Origin: Alphaproteobacteria bacterium
GTDB lineage: Bacteria > Pseudomonadota > Alphaproteobacteria > Micavibrionales > UBA2020
DNA length: 10,229 bases
Direction: 5' to 3'
Assembly (NCBI GenBank): GCA_020853455.1
Contig: JADYYV010000240.1
Location: 1-10,229, forward strand
A model generated the notes under the pieces. That model had not been told where the DNA came from, searched no databases, and saw only the letters and a list, made by a program, of their open reading frames with translations. Shown piece by piece: positions 1-6,583 of this stretch (position 1 is its first letter; each line of letters opens with the position of its first letter). A program made the position numbers and the translations under genes.

Positions 1-143
1 GACAGGATGCTGAAGCCTGCGGCCTGCAGGGCGCGCAGCGCGGATTCGCGGCCCGAACCGGGGCCTTTCACCAGCACTTCAAGCGTCTTCATGCCATGTT
101 CGCGGGCTTTCTTGCCTGCATCTTCCGCCGCCATCTGGGCTGC
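1..143 (-). pseudogene. rpsK: Inverted, diverged fragment of a second rpsK (ribosomal protein S11)
   Basis: Read on the minus strand, this stretch is an uninterrupted S11 reading frame matching residues 72-118 of the intact rpsK at 293-712 (its bases 506-648). I count about 21 mismatches in roughly 141 bases (about 85% identity). Most are third-codon changes, with only four amino-acid differences (K to R, V to M, S to A, V to A). It keeps signature S11 strings such as [13 protein letters not shown] and [14 protein letters not shown]. The homology stops sharply at 143, where plus-strand rpsM sequence takes over, and it runs off the window edge at base 1. The mainly synonymous divergence says it comes from a functional gene, so it is not a decayed local duplicate. 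I read it as foreign or chimeric sequence joined to this contig, although a real inverted partial duplication is possible. It encodes no complete protein here. Confidence 0.85.
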
Positions 144-269
144 TATCGCGGCCTGCGTCACCGCAAAGGCCTGCCCGTCCGCGGCCAGCGCACGCGCACG
201 AACGCACGCACCCGCAAGGGCCCGCGCAAAACCGTCACCGGCAAAAAACTCGCCGCTACCAAGAAATAA
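138..269 (+). CDS. rpsM: 30S ribosomal protein S13, C-terminal 43 residues only
   Basis: S13 sits in the head of the 30S subunit, contacts 16S rRNA and forms the A-site finger bridge; its basic C-terminal tail approaches the P-site tRNA. The frame ending in TAA at 267-269 reads [20 protein letters not shown] followed by [11 protein letters not shown] and a Lys-rich end. This is the near-invariant C-terminal part of S13. Full-length S13 is about 120 residues, so about 80 N-terminal residues are absent. Upstream of 138 the DNA is antisense rpsK instead. The frame happens to stay open through that antisense DNA, with an ATG at 96, but the translated upstream part is unrelated to S13. The order rpsM - rpsK - rpoA - rplQ is the standard alpha operon, and only 23 bases separate this stop from rpsK. 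The truncation is probably an assembly or amplification artefact, because loss of S13 would be severely harmful. Confidence 0.9.
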   Translation, partial: GCYRGLRHRKGLPVRGQRTRTNARTRKGPRKTVTGKKLAATKK

Positions 270-292
270 TCCTGAAAGCAAAGTAGAGAACA

Positions 293-712
293 ATGGCAAA
301 GCAAGAGTCACAGAAAAAAGCGGACGAAGCAAAAGCGCCGAAGGCCCGCAAAAAAGAGCGCAAGAACATCATCTCCGGTGTCGCGCACGTCAACTCGACC
401 TTCAACAACACGATCGTCACCATCACCGACGCGCAAGGCAACACCATTTCCTGGTCCTGCGCAGGCCACCTCGGCTTCAAGGGCTCGCGCAAATCGACCC
501 CTTACGCAGCGCAGATGGCAGCGGAAGATGCTGGCAAAAAAGCGAAAGAACACGGCGTGAAAACGCTGGAAGTTCTGGTGAAGGGCCCCGGTTCAGGCCG
601 CGAATCCGCACTGCGCGCGCTGCAGTCCGTCGGTTTCAGCATCCTGTCGATCGTGGACATCACGCCCGTTCCGCATAACGGCTGCCGCCCGCGCAAAAAG
701 CGCCGCGTCTAA
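293..712 (+). CDS. rpsK: 30S ribosomal protein S11
   Basis: S11 is a platform protein of the 30S subunit that binds the 16S rRNA helix 45 region and lies near the mRNA exit channel. The 139-residue product has the hallmark core: [19 protein letters not shown] (about 29-47), [20 protein letters not shown] (about 62-81), [14 protein letters not shown] (about 97-110) and a C-terminal [18 protein letters not shown]. The length is about 10 residues above the usual 129; the extra is a charged Lys/Ala/Glu-rich N-terminal leader (residues 2-22), common in alphaproteobacteria. The ATG at 293 is the only sensible start, preceded by a weak purine-rich stretch (AGTAGAGAA). It lies 23 bases after rpsM and about 100 bases before rpoA. 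The motif [10 protein letters not shown] is slightly unusual, since many S11 proteins have SSAG followed by two other residues, but the fold residues are present. Confidence 0.98.
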   Translation: MAKQESQKKADEAKAPKARKKERKNIISGVAHVNSTFNNTIVTITDAQGNTISWSCAGHLGFKGSRKSTPYAAQMAAEDAGKKAKEHGVKTLEVLVKGPGSGRESALRALQSVGFSILSIVDITPVPHNGCRPRKKRRV

Positions 713-727
713 TATTGACGGCGGGGG

Positions 728-753
728 CGCCTCCTTGGCTTTCAGGGGAGGCG
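728..753 (+). other. RNA hairpin between rpsK and rpoA
   Basis: The arms CGCCTCC (728-734) and GGAGGCG (747-753) are perfect inverted repeats around a 12-base loop, and weaker G/C-rich pairing may extend the stem outward. No T-run follows, so this is not a standard terminator. It may stabilise the processed mRNA or modulate readthrough between the S11 and RNA polymerase alpha cistrons. That role is inference. Confidence 0.45.
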
Positions 754-802
754 ACGCCGTGACCGGTACTTCGATTTCGATACGCTACAATCAGGCACAT
801 AA

Positions 803-808
803 AGGGGA
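803..808 (+). promoter_or_regulatory. Shine-Dalgarno for rpoA (supports TTG start)
   Basis: AGGGGA lies 5 bases upstream of the TTG at 814. The protein from this TTG starts [12 protein letters not shown], the conserved alphaproteobacterial RpoA N-terminus. Together these fix the start at TTG and not at a downstream ATG. Confidence 0.8.
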
Positions 809-813
809 AGACC

Positions 814-1830
814 TTGATTCAGAAAAACTGGCAAGAGCTGATTAAACCCAACAAAGTTGATGTCAGCACCAACAAAGATCCGAACCGCTTCGGCACCGTC
901 GTCGTCGAACCGCTGGAACGCGGCTACGGCCTCACCGTCGGCAACGCGCTTCGCCGCGTCCTGCTGTCGTCGCTGCAAGGCGCTGCTGTCACCTCGATCA
1001 AGGTCGATGGCGTCCTGCATGAATTCTCGTCCATCCCCGGCGTCCGCGAAGATGTGACCGACATCGTCCTGAACATCAAGTCGCTCGCGATCCGCATGAA
1101 CTCCGATACCCCGAAAAAACTCCGCCTTGTGGCCGAAGGCCCGCTGGAAGTCAAAGCGGGCATGATCGAAACGACCGGCGACATCGAAATCGTCAACCCC
1201 GACCTCGTGATCTGCACGCTGGGCGACAAGGCGAAACTGTCGATGGAACTGACCGTCGCGAACGGCAAGGGCTATCGCCCCGCAGCGCAGAACCGCACCG
1301 AAGACGCGCCCATCGGCATGATCCCGGTCGACAGCATCTTCTCGCCGATCCGCCGCATTTCCTACAAAGTCGAAGACACCCGCGTCGGCCAGATCACCGA
1401 CTACGACAAGCTGACGCTTGATGTCGAAACCAACGGCACGATCAAGCCGGAAGACGCAGTCGCATTCGCGGCGCGCATCCTGCAAGACCAGCTGCAGGTG
1501 TTCGTCAACTTCCAGGAGCCCACTTCGGTCGCCAAGGAAGAAGCGAAAGACGAACTGCCCTTCAGCCGCCACCTGCTCCGCAAAGTGGAAGAGCTGGAAC
1601 TGTCCGTCCGTTCGGCAAACTGCCTGAAAAACGACAACATCGTCTACATCGGCGACCTCGTCCAGAAAACCGAAGCCGACATGCTGCGCACCCCGAACTT
1701 CGGCCGCAAGTCGCTTAACGAGATCAAGGAAGTGCTCACCAACATGGGGCTCCATCTCGGCATGAAGGTCGAAGGCTGGCCGCCCGAAAACATCGAAGAC
1801 CTGGCGAAAAAACTCGAAGATCCGTTTTAA
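814..1830 (+). CDS. rpoA: DNA-directed RNA polymerase subunit alpha
   Basis: The alpha subunit dimerises to seed RNA polymerase assembly (alpha2, beta, beta-prime, omega), and its C-terminal domain contacts UP elements and activators. The product is 338 residues, the usual alphaproteobacterial length. The N-terminal domain (about 1-235) contains [40 protein letters not shown] dimerisation residues, [19 protein letters not shown] and [18 protein letters not shown] charged linker follows (about 236-250). The C-terminal domain contains [20 protein letters not shown], in which R266 matches the DNA-binding Arg265 of E. coli, and [18 protein letters not shown]. It ends with the alphaproteobacterial tail [12 protein letters not shown]. 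The TTG start is supported by a Shine-Dalgarno 5 bases upstream. It lies between rpsK and rplQ as in most bacteria and is presumably made from the same operon transcript. A TACAAT box at 786-791 could be a -10 element, but I see no matching -35. Confidence 0.98.
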   Translation: MIQKNWQELIKPNKVDVSTNKDPNRFGTVVVEPLERGYGLTVGNALRRVLLSSLQGAAVTSIKVDGVLHEFSSIPGVREDVTDIVLNIKSLAIRMNSDTPKKLRLVAEGPLEVKAGMIETTGDIEIVNPDLVICTLGDKAKLSMELTVANGKGYRPAAQNRTEDAPIGMIPVDSIFSPIRRISYKVEDTRVGQITDYDKLTLDVETNGTIKPEDAVAFAARILQDQLQVFVNFQEPTSVAKEEAKDELPFSRHLLRKVEELELSVRSANCLKNDNIVYIGDLVQKTEADMLRTPNFGRKSLNEIKEVLTNMGLHLGMKVEGWPPENIEDLAKKLEDPF

Positions 1831-1847
1831 CGCCTGATACCCAAAGC

Positions 1848-1862
1848 CGGGGATTGTCCCCG
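1848..1862 (+). other. Short perfect hairpin in the rpoA-rplQ spacer
   Basis: CGGGGA and TCCCCG form a 6-bp stem around a TTG loop. No T-run follows, so a transcription terminator is unlikely. It is the first of two hairpins in the 113-base spacer and may protect or separate the cistrons after processing (inference). Confidence 0.4.
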
Positions 1863-1904
1863 CAAGCGATGCTGCTGAATACAGGGTATTGCTCATACTG
1901 ATCC

Positions 1905-1920
1905 GCCTCGTGCGCGAGGC
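1905..1920 (+). other. Second hairpin in the rpoA-rplQ spacer, just upstream of the rplQ ribosome site
   Basis: GCCTCG and CGAGGC form a perfect 6-bp stem with a TGCG loop, ending 9 bases before the rplQ Shine-Dalgarno. The placement could affect ribosome access to rplQ or mRNA stability, but this is inference from position alone. Confidence 0.45.
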
Positions 1921-1929
1921 GACAACTTG

Positions 1930-1936
1930 AAGGAGA
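1930..1936 (+). promoter_or_regulatory. Strong Shine-Dalgarno for rplQ
   Basis: AAGGAGA is placed 7 bases before the ATG at 1944. It is the best ribosome-binding site in the ribosomal part of the window and confirms the rplQ start. Confidence 0.85.
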
Positions 1937-1943
1937 CTGCACT

Positions 1944-2399
1944 ATGCGTCATGGTAAATCCGGCCGTAAACTCGGCGTCAAAACCCAACACCGTCATGCG
2001 ATGTTCGCGAACATGGCTGCGGCGCTCATCAAGCATGAGCCAATCGAAACAACCCTGCCCAAGGCAAAAGAACTGCGCGCCGTTGTTGACAAGCTGATTA
2101 CGCTTGGCAAAAAAGGCGGCCTTGCAAACCGCCGCCTGGCGATGTCCCGCCTGCGCGACGAAACGCAAGTCAAGAAACTGTTCGACGTTCTGGGCAAGCG
2201 CTACGCTGACCGCAACGGCGGCTACACCCGCGTCCTGAAAGCCGGCTTCCGCCATGGCGACAACGCGGCTGTTGCGTTCATCGAGCTGGTCGATCGCGAC
2301 CGTTCGGCAAAAGGCAAAGACAGCGGCCAGGCTGAATCGGCATCCCCGATCGAAGCCCCCGTCGAAGCGAAAAAGCCCCGCGCCAAGAAAAAGGCATAA
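1944..2399 (+). CDS. rplQ: 50S ribosomal protein L17
   Basis: L17 is a 50S protein that sits near the polypeptide exit tunnel on 23S rRNA. The 151-residue product begins [20 protein letters not shown] and carries [20 protein letters not shown] (about 24-43), [48 protein letters not shown] and [20 protein letters not shown]. This covers the whole L17 domain in about 115 residues. The remaining 35 residues form a low-complexity Ala/Glu/Lys/Pro tail ending in AKKKA, as in many alphaproteobacterial L17 proteins; the tail is a little longer than usual. It is the last gene of the alpha operon and is followed within 31 bases by an intrinsic terminator. Confidence 0.98.
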   Translation: MRHGKSGRKLGVKTQHRHAMFANMAAALIKHEPIETTLPKAKELRAVVDKLITLGKKGGLANRRLAMSRLRDETQVKKLFDVLGKRYADRNGGYTRVLKAGFRHGDNAAVAFIELVDRDRSAKGKDSGQAESASPIEAPVEAKKPRAKKKA

Positions 2400-2429
2400 G
2401 CTGGCTAAAACGCTTCCGTTAAGCTATAT

Positions 2430-2465
2430 AAAAAGGGCGGGGACCGAAGGGTTTCCGCCCTTTTT
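2430..2465 (+). terminator. Rho-independent terminator of the alpha operon
   Basis: AAAAAGGGCGG (2430-2440) pairs perfectly with CCGCCCTTTTT (2455-2465), giving an 11-bp stem with a G/C core and a 14-base loop. The T-tract is the 3' end of the stem and the matching A-tract is on the 5' side. It lies 31 bases after the rplQ stop and should end the ribosomal-protein transcript. Because of the A-tract it could also work on the opposite strand, but no minus-strand gene approaches it. Confidence 0.9.
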
Positions 2466-2473
2466 ACGTCCTT

Positions 2474-2500
2474 CTTTCAGGCCGCCTGAAGGCGCTTTTT
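2474..2500 (+). terminator. Second terminator-like hairpin just upstream of degP
   Basis: CTTTCAGG (2474-2481, read with one G-T pair) can fold with CCTGAAGG (2485-2492) around a CCG loop. CGC and then five T residues (2496-2500) follow. This resembles a backup terminator in tandem with the one at 2430-2465, or an attenuator in the degP leader. The T-run begins 3 bases after the stem and immediately precedes the degP Shine-Dalgarno. An alternative shorter fold pairs CGCC (2483-2486) with GGCG (2491-2494). Confidence 0.5.
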
Positions 2501-2507
2501 AAAGGAG
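2501..2507 (+). promoter_or_regulatory. Shine-Dalgarno for degP (supports TTG start)
   Basis: AAAGGAG lies 9 bases before the TTG at 2517. Starting there gives a complete signal peptide. The first in-frame ATG (codon 15) would destroy it, so the TTG start is preferred. Confidence 0.8.
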
Positions 2508-2516
2508 AAACACCCC

Positions 2517-3905
2517 TTGTTCCGCTATATCGCCGCATTGTTCATCGCCCTGACCGCCATGCCCGCGCTGGCGGATGTGCCGCAATCCGTTCAGCAGATG
2601 CAGCTCAGCTTCGCCCCGATCGTGAAGCGCAGCAGCCCTGCGGTCGTGAACATCTATACCAAGCGCGTGGTCAAGGAACGCGCCATGTTCAGCCCCTTCA
2701 TGAACGACCCGTTCTTCGGCCAGCTGGGGCTCGGCCTGATGGGGCCGATGCGCGACCGCGTCGAAAGTGCGCTTGGATCGGGCGTTATCGTGGATGCGTC
2801 GGGGCAGGTCGCCACCAACACGCATGTCATCAATGGCGCGTCCGAAATCAGCGTCGTGACCGCCGACGGCCGCGAATTCGAGGCCGAAGTCGCGCTGAAC
2901 GACGAAAAGACCGACCTTGCCATCCTGCGCATCAAGCCGCGCGGCGCGCCCTTGCCCGCGCTGCCCCTTGGCGACAGCGACGCGGTCGAGGTGGGGGATC
3001 TTGTGCTGGCCATCGGCAACCCCGTCGGCGTGGGGCAGACGGTCACCAGCGGCATCATTTCCGCCGTCGCCCGCACCGGCATGGGCAAGACCGATTACGG
3101 CTATTACATCCAGACCGACGCCGCCATCAACCCCGGCAATTCCGGCGGCGCCCTGGTCGATATGCAGGGCCGCCTGATCGGCATCAACAGCATGATCTTC
3201 TCCCGCTCCGGCGGATCATTGGGCATCGGCTTCGCCATCCCCGCCAGCATGGTCAAAAGCGTGATGTTTGCGGCTAGCCACGGCGGCAAGATCGTGCGCG
3301 CATGGTCGGGGCTGCAGGCACAGCCCATGCTGCCCGACATGACCGAACATCTGGGGCTGCCCACCGCCGGCGGCGCGCTGATCAAAAGCGTCAACCCCAT
3401 CGGCCCCGCATCCCGCGCGGGCATCAAGGTGGGCGATGTCGTCACCGCCATCGACGGCCGCACCATCCAGGACCCCGAAGCACTGCGTTTCCGCCTTGCG
3501 ACCGTTGCGCTGGGCACGCCCGTGAAAATATCGCTGTGGCGCGACGGCAAGATGGTCGATGTGTCGATGAAGACCGAAGCCCCGCCCGAAAAACCCGCCG
3601 CCGACACCAGCACGCTTCAGGGCCGCAACCCGCTGTCGGGCGCGACCGTCGCGAATATCTCCCCCGCAATCGTCGAGGAAATCGGCGACCTGACGCAGGA
3701 TATGGGCGTTGTCATCATGAATGCCGAAAACGGCAACGCCAAGCGCCTCGGCCTTGCGCGCGGCGACGTTATCCTGTCCGTCAACGGCGACACCATCGGC
3801 AACGTGCAGGACCTGAAAGACGTATTAAAAACCGCGCAGACGCAGCGCTGGATGATCCAGATCCTGCGCGGCGACAAAGTCTCCAACCTGATGATCACGC
3901 TGTAA
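2517..3905 (+). CDS. degP: Periplasmic serine protease of the HtrA/DegP (Do) family
   Basis: This is an ATP-independent protease/chaperone that degrades or refolds misfolded envelope proteins. The 462-residue product has a short signal peptide (1-19: basic start, hydrophobic core, cleavage expected after MPALA), so the mature enzyme should be periplasmic. The trypsin-like domain spans about 30-255. Its triad is visible as His103 in VATNTHVIN, Asp133 in KTDLAIL and Ser209 in PGNSGGALVD. Two PDZ domains follow, about 265-352 (GPASRAGIKVGDVVTAIDG) and about 372-460 (KRLGLARGDVILSVNGD), the layout of DegP and DegQ rather than single-PDZ DegS. It starts at TTG with a good ribosome site. It is the first gene after the ribosomal operon terminator and is followed 3 bases later by rarA. 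No clear promoter is visible in the 117-base spacer. Whether it is the DegP or DegQ orthologue cannot be settled by eye. Confidence 0.93.
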   Translation: MFRYIAALFIALTAMPALADVPQSVQQMQLSFAPIVKRSSPAVVNIYTKRVVKERAMFSPFMNDPFFGQLGLGLMGPMRDRVESALGSGVIVDASGQVATNTHVINGASEISVVTADGREFEAEVALNDEKTDLAILRIKPRGAPLPALPLGDSDAVEVGDLVLAIGNPVGVGQTVTSGIISAVARTGMGKTDYGYYIQTDAAINPGNSGGALVDMQGRLIGINSMIFSRSGGSLGIGFAIPASMVKSVMFAASHGGKIVRAWSGLQAQPMLPDMTEHLGLPTAGGALIKSVNPIGPASRAGIKVGDVVTAIDGRTIQDPEALRFRLATVALGTPVKISLWRDGKMVDVSMKTEAPPEKPAADTSTLQGRNPLSGATVANISPAIVEEIGDLTQDMGVVIMNAENGNAKRLGLARGDVILSVNGDTIGNVQDLKDVLKTAQTQRWMIQILRGDKVSNLMITL

Positions 3906-3908
3906 GCC

Positions 3909-5228
3909 ATGAGCAACCTGTTCGACATCCCTTACGAGAAAGAAGCCGGAAAGGAAGCGCCGCGCCCCTTGGCCGACCTCCTGCGCCCGCAGGCTCTTTC
4001 CGAAGTGATGGGGCAGGATCATCTGCTGAAGGATGACGGCCCGCTCGCCCGCATGGTGGAGCAGGGGCGTATTACCTCGCTCATTTTCTGGGGCCCGCCC
4101 GGCTGCGGCAAAACCACGCTCGCCCGCCTGCTGGCGCATCATACCGAATTGCATTTCGAGGCGATTTCCGCCGTTTTCACCGGCGTTGCGGATCTGCGCA
4201 AAGTGTTTGAATCCGCGCTGCACCGCCGCCGCCTCGGGCGCGGCACGCTGCTGTTCGTCGATGAAATCCACCGTTTCAACAAATCGCAGCAGGACGCTTT
4301 CCTGCCCTATGTCGAAGACGGCACGATCACGCTTGTCGGGGCGACTACCGAGAACCCGTCGTTTGAACTGAACGGCGCGTTGCTTTCCCGTTCTCAAGTA
4401 TTGGTGCTGAACCGCCTTGATGAAACCGCGCTTGAACAGCTCCTGCAGCGCGCCGAACACACGATGCAGCGCCCGCTGCCGCTGATGCCCGAAGCGCGCG
4501 CCGCGCTCATCCACATGGCGGATGGCGACGGCCGCTATATCCTCAACCTCGCCGAGCAGATTTTCAACCTGCATAAAAAAGGCATGCTGGATGTCGAGGG
4601 TTTGGCCAAGATCGTGCAAAAACGCGCGCCCCTCTACGACAAGGCGCAGGAAAGCCATTACAACCTTATTTCCGCGCTGCATAAATCCGTGCGCGGGTCG
4701 GATGCCGATGCCGCGCTTTACTGGTTCTGCCGTATGCTGGAAGGCGGCGAAGACCCGCGCTACATCGCGCGCCGCATGGTGCGCATGGCGACCGAGGATA
4801 TCGGCCTTGCCGAACCGCAGGCGCTGCCCATGACGCTGGCGGCATCCGAAACTTACGAACGCCTTGGCTCCCCCGAAGGCGAGCTTGCGCTGGCGCAGGC
4901 GCTCATCTTCCTTGCGACCGCGCCGAAATCGAACGCCGCCTATATGGCCTATAACAACGCGCGCGCGCTGGCGAAAGAAACCGGATCGCTGATGCCGCCG
5001 AAACATATCCTCAACGCCCCCACAAAGCTGATGAAGAATATCGGCTATGGCGCGGGCTATGATTACGACCACAACACGCCCGAAGGATTCAGCGGGCAGA
5101 ATTATTTCCCCGACGGCATCCCGCGCGAACAGTTTTACCAACCGGTCGAGCGCGGGTTTGAACGCGACCTGAAAAAACGCCTCGAATACTGGCAAAAACT
5201 GCGCGACGAGAAAGGCGGCAAGGAATGA
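3909..5228 (+). CDS. rarA: Replication-associated recombination protein A (RarA/MgsA AAA+ ATPase)
   Basis: RarA is a clamp-loader-like AAA+ ATPase, homologous to eukaryotic WRNIP1/Mgs1, that acts at stalled replication forks and interacts with SSB. The 439-residue product has Walker A GPPGCGKTT (62-70), Walker B LLFVDEIH (114-121) followed by the family signature RFNKSQQDAFLPYVEDG, sensor-1 GATTENPSFE (144-153) and an arginine finger at R161 in LLSRSQV. The C-terminal helical oligomerisation region contains ESHYNLISALHKSVRGSD and ends with KLMKNIGYGAGYDYDHNT and a PREQFYQPVERG-like tail, all typical of full-length RarA. The start ATG is 3 bases after the degP stop and no Shine-Dalgarno is visible, so translation is probably coupled to degP. 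The stop overlaps the start of fluC by ATGA. Confidence 0.96.
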   Translation: MSNLFDIPYEKEAGKEAPRPLADLLRPQALSEVMGQDHLLKDDGPLARMVEQGRITSLIFWGPPGCGKTTLARLLAHHTELHFEAISAVFTGVADLRKVFESALHRRRLGRGTLLFVDEIHRFNKSQQDAFLPYVEDGTITLVGATTENPSFELNGALLSRSQVLVLNRLDETALEQLLQRAEHTMQRPLPLMPEARAALIHMADGDGRYILNLAEQIFNLHKKGMLDVEGLAKIVQKRAPLYDKAQESHYNLISALHKSVRGSDADAALYWFCRMLEGGEDPRYIARRMVRMATEDIGLAEPQALPMTLAASETYERLGSPEGELALAQALIFLATAPKSNAAYMAYNNARALAKETGSLMPPKHILNAPTKLMKNIGYGAGYDYDHNTPEGFSGQNYFPDGIPREQFYQPVERGFERDLKKRLEYWQKLRDEKGGKE

Positions 5229-5605
5229 ACATGATCCTCGCGATATTCCTGGGCGGCGGTTTCGGCTCGGTCATGCGGCATTACAGCATCCTTGCGGCGC
5301 GCGGATTGTTCGGCGATGCGTTTCCCTATGGCACGCTGTTCGTCAATATCATGGGCTCTTTCCTGATCGGCCTCATCATGGAAACGGCGGCGCAGAAATC
5401 GAATATTCCGGCGCAGACGCAGGCGCTGCTGGTCACGGGTTTCCTCGGCGGCTTCACCACGTTTTCCGCCTTTTCGTTCGATGTCTACAAGCTTGCCAAT
5501 ACCGGGCAGGCGGTCGCGGCTGCGGCTTATGTCGCGGCCTCTGTTTTTCTATCGCTGCTGGCGGTATTCGCCGGCGCGTATCTTGTCAAAGGATTTTCAG
5601 CATGA
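5225..5605 (+). CDS. fluC: Fluoride ion channel FluC/CrcB
   Basis: This is a dual-topology dimeric inner-membrane channel that lets fluoride leave the cytoplasm and so protects enzymes such as enolase. The 126-residue, four-helix protein carries the family marks GGGFGSVMRHY (10-20, with R18), YGTLFVNIMGSFLIG (35-49, with pore Asn41) and GFLGGFTTFSAFSFD (72-86, containing the pore-lining Phe80/Phe83 and the central Na+-site loop). The first ATG (5225) overlaps the rarA stop by 4 bases. However, AAGGA at 5220-5224 abuts it, whereas the second ATG at 5231 has a better 6-base spacing and gives the more usual N-terminus MILAIFLGGGFG. Either start is possible. No fluoride riboswitch can precede it, because the upstream DNA is rarA coding sequence, so expression probably follows the operon. 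The stop overlaps the next gene's ATG. Confidence 0.94.
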   Translation: MNMILAIFLGGGFGSVMRHYSILAARGLFGDAFPYGTLFVNIMGSFLIGLIMETAAQKSNIPAQTQALLVTGFLGGFTTFSAFSFDVYKLANTGQAVAAAAYVAASVFLSLLAVFAGAYLVKGFSA

Positions 5606-6579
5606 GCGAAGGCGTTATCATTTCCGAGGACGATGACGGCCAGCGCCTCGACCGCTGGCTGAAAAAGAATTACCCCGATTTCGCCTTCGGCCAGCTGCAG
5701 AAAATCCTGCGCACCGGCCAGCTGCGCGTCGACGGCAAGCGCGCCAAGGGCGAAACGCGCCTTGCCAAGGGGCAGACCATCCGCATCCCGCCGCAGCTGC
5801 TGGCCCCCGCGCCGGAGCGCAAAAAAGGCCTGTCGCCGCGCGATATCGACTTCATCAAATCGCTGGTGATTTACAAAGACCAGCACGTGATGGCGCTCAA
5901 CAAACCCGCAGGGCTTGCCGTGCAGGGCGGATCGAAAATCGAACGCCATATCGACGGCCTTCTGGACGGGTTGCAGGACGAGGCCGAAAGCCGCCCGCGC
6001 CTTGTCCACCGCCTCGACCGCGACACCTCCGGTGTTTTATTATTGGCGCGCACGACGCTGGCGGCGCAGATGCTGGGCGACCAGTTCAAGGGCCGCGACA
6101 TCCGCAAATATTACTGGGCCGTCACATCGCCCGCACCCCAGCAGCATCAGGGCAAGATCACCGTGCCGCTGGCCAAGCGCGATATCGGCGGCGGCGAGCG
6201 CATGATGGCGGTGGACGAGGAAGAAGGCAAATCCGCGCTCACCTATTATCAGGTCATGGAAACCGTCGGCGACAAGCTCGCCTGGGTCGCCTTCTGGCCG
6301 CGCACGGGGCGCACGCACCAGATCCGCGTCCACGCGCTTGAAATCGGCTGCCCGCTGCTGGGCGATTACAAATACGAGGAACAGCAGAGTTTCCTTGAAG
6401 AAAACCCCAACCTGCCGCGCACGCTGCACCTCCATTCGCGCCGCATGATCCTGCCGCATCCCGTGACCGGCCGGAAGCTGGATATCGTGGCGCCGCTCGA
6501 TCCGGAAATGAAAAAGACCTTCAAATATTTCGGCTTCAACGCCGACGACAAATCCGATCCCTTCGACATACTGGATTAA
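5602..6579 (+). CDS. rluC: Large-subunit rRNA pseudouridine synthase, RluC-like (RluA family)
   Basis: RluA-family enzymes isomerise specific uridines in RNA to pseudouridine; RluC acts on 23S rRNA (U955, U2504, U2580 in E. coli). The 325-residue product has an N-terminal S4 RNA-binding domain (about 14-62: QRLDRWLKKNYP and LRTGQLRVDGKRAKGETRL). The catalytic domain follows from about 85, with LNKPAGLAVQGG (99-110), the active-site motif HRLDRDTSGVLLLAR (136-150, nucleophilic Asp139) and the RTGRTHQIRVHALEIGCPLL motif (235-253). S4 domain, length and alphaproteobacterial context favour RluC over RluA, but RluD specificity cannot be ruled out by eye. The ATG overlaps the fluC stop by 4 bases and has AAAGGA (5588-5593) 8 bases upstream. 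The AsmA-like gene starts 4 bases after its stop. Confidence 0.88.
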   Translation: MSEGVIISEDDDGQRLDRWLKKNYPDFAFGQLQKILRTGQLRVDGKRAKGETRLAKGQTIRIPPQLLAPAPERKKGLSPRDIDFIKSLVIYKDQHVMALNKPAGLAVQGGSKIERHIDGLLDGLQDEAESRPRLVHRLDRDTSGVLLLARTTLAAQMLGDQFKGRDIRKYYWAVTSPAPQQHQGKITVPLAKRDIGGGERMMAVDEEEGKSALTYYQVMETVGDKLAWVAFWPRTGRTHQIRVHALEIGCPLLGDYKYEEQQSFLEENPNLPRTLHLHSRRMILPHPVTGRKLDIVAPLDPEMKKTFKYFGFNADDKSDPFDILD

Positions 6580-6583
6580 TCGC

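Noticed and set aside
1..143. Possible natural antisense RNA or regulatory decoy for S11
   Set aside because: It differs from the local rpsK at about 15% of bases, mostly silent codon changes, so it evolved as a coding gene, and it replaces essential rpsM sequence.
7..678. Long plus-strand open frame crossing the rpsK-inverted/rpsM junction and the real rpsK
   Set aside because: It is antisense S11 joined to an out-of-frame reading of rpsM and rpsK; high GC keeps it open. The S13 and S11 frames explain the DNA far better.
728..753. Intrinsic terminator between rpsK and rpoA
   Set aside because: The stem is good but no T-run follows, and rpoA is normally co-transcribed with rpsK.
742..1896. 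384-codon minus-strand open frame opposite rpoA
   Set aside because: It is the antisense shadow of a clear rpoA, with Phe/Asp/Val-rich composition typical of GC-rich antisense frames and no recognisable domain.
3825..5195. 456-codon minus-strand open frame opposite rarA
   Set aside because: It is the antisense shadow of an unambiguous RarA ATPase; its composition is Arg/Gln/Phe-biased and shows no domain.
5100..5225. Fluoride (crcB-motif) riboswitch upstream of fluC
   Set aside because: The region is conserved RarA C-terminal coding sequence that overlaps the fluC start; there is no leader to hold a riboswitch.
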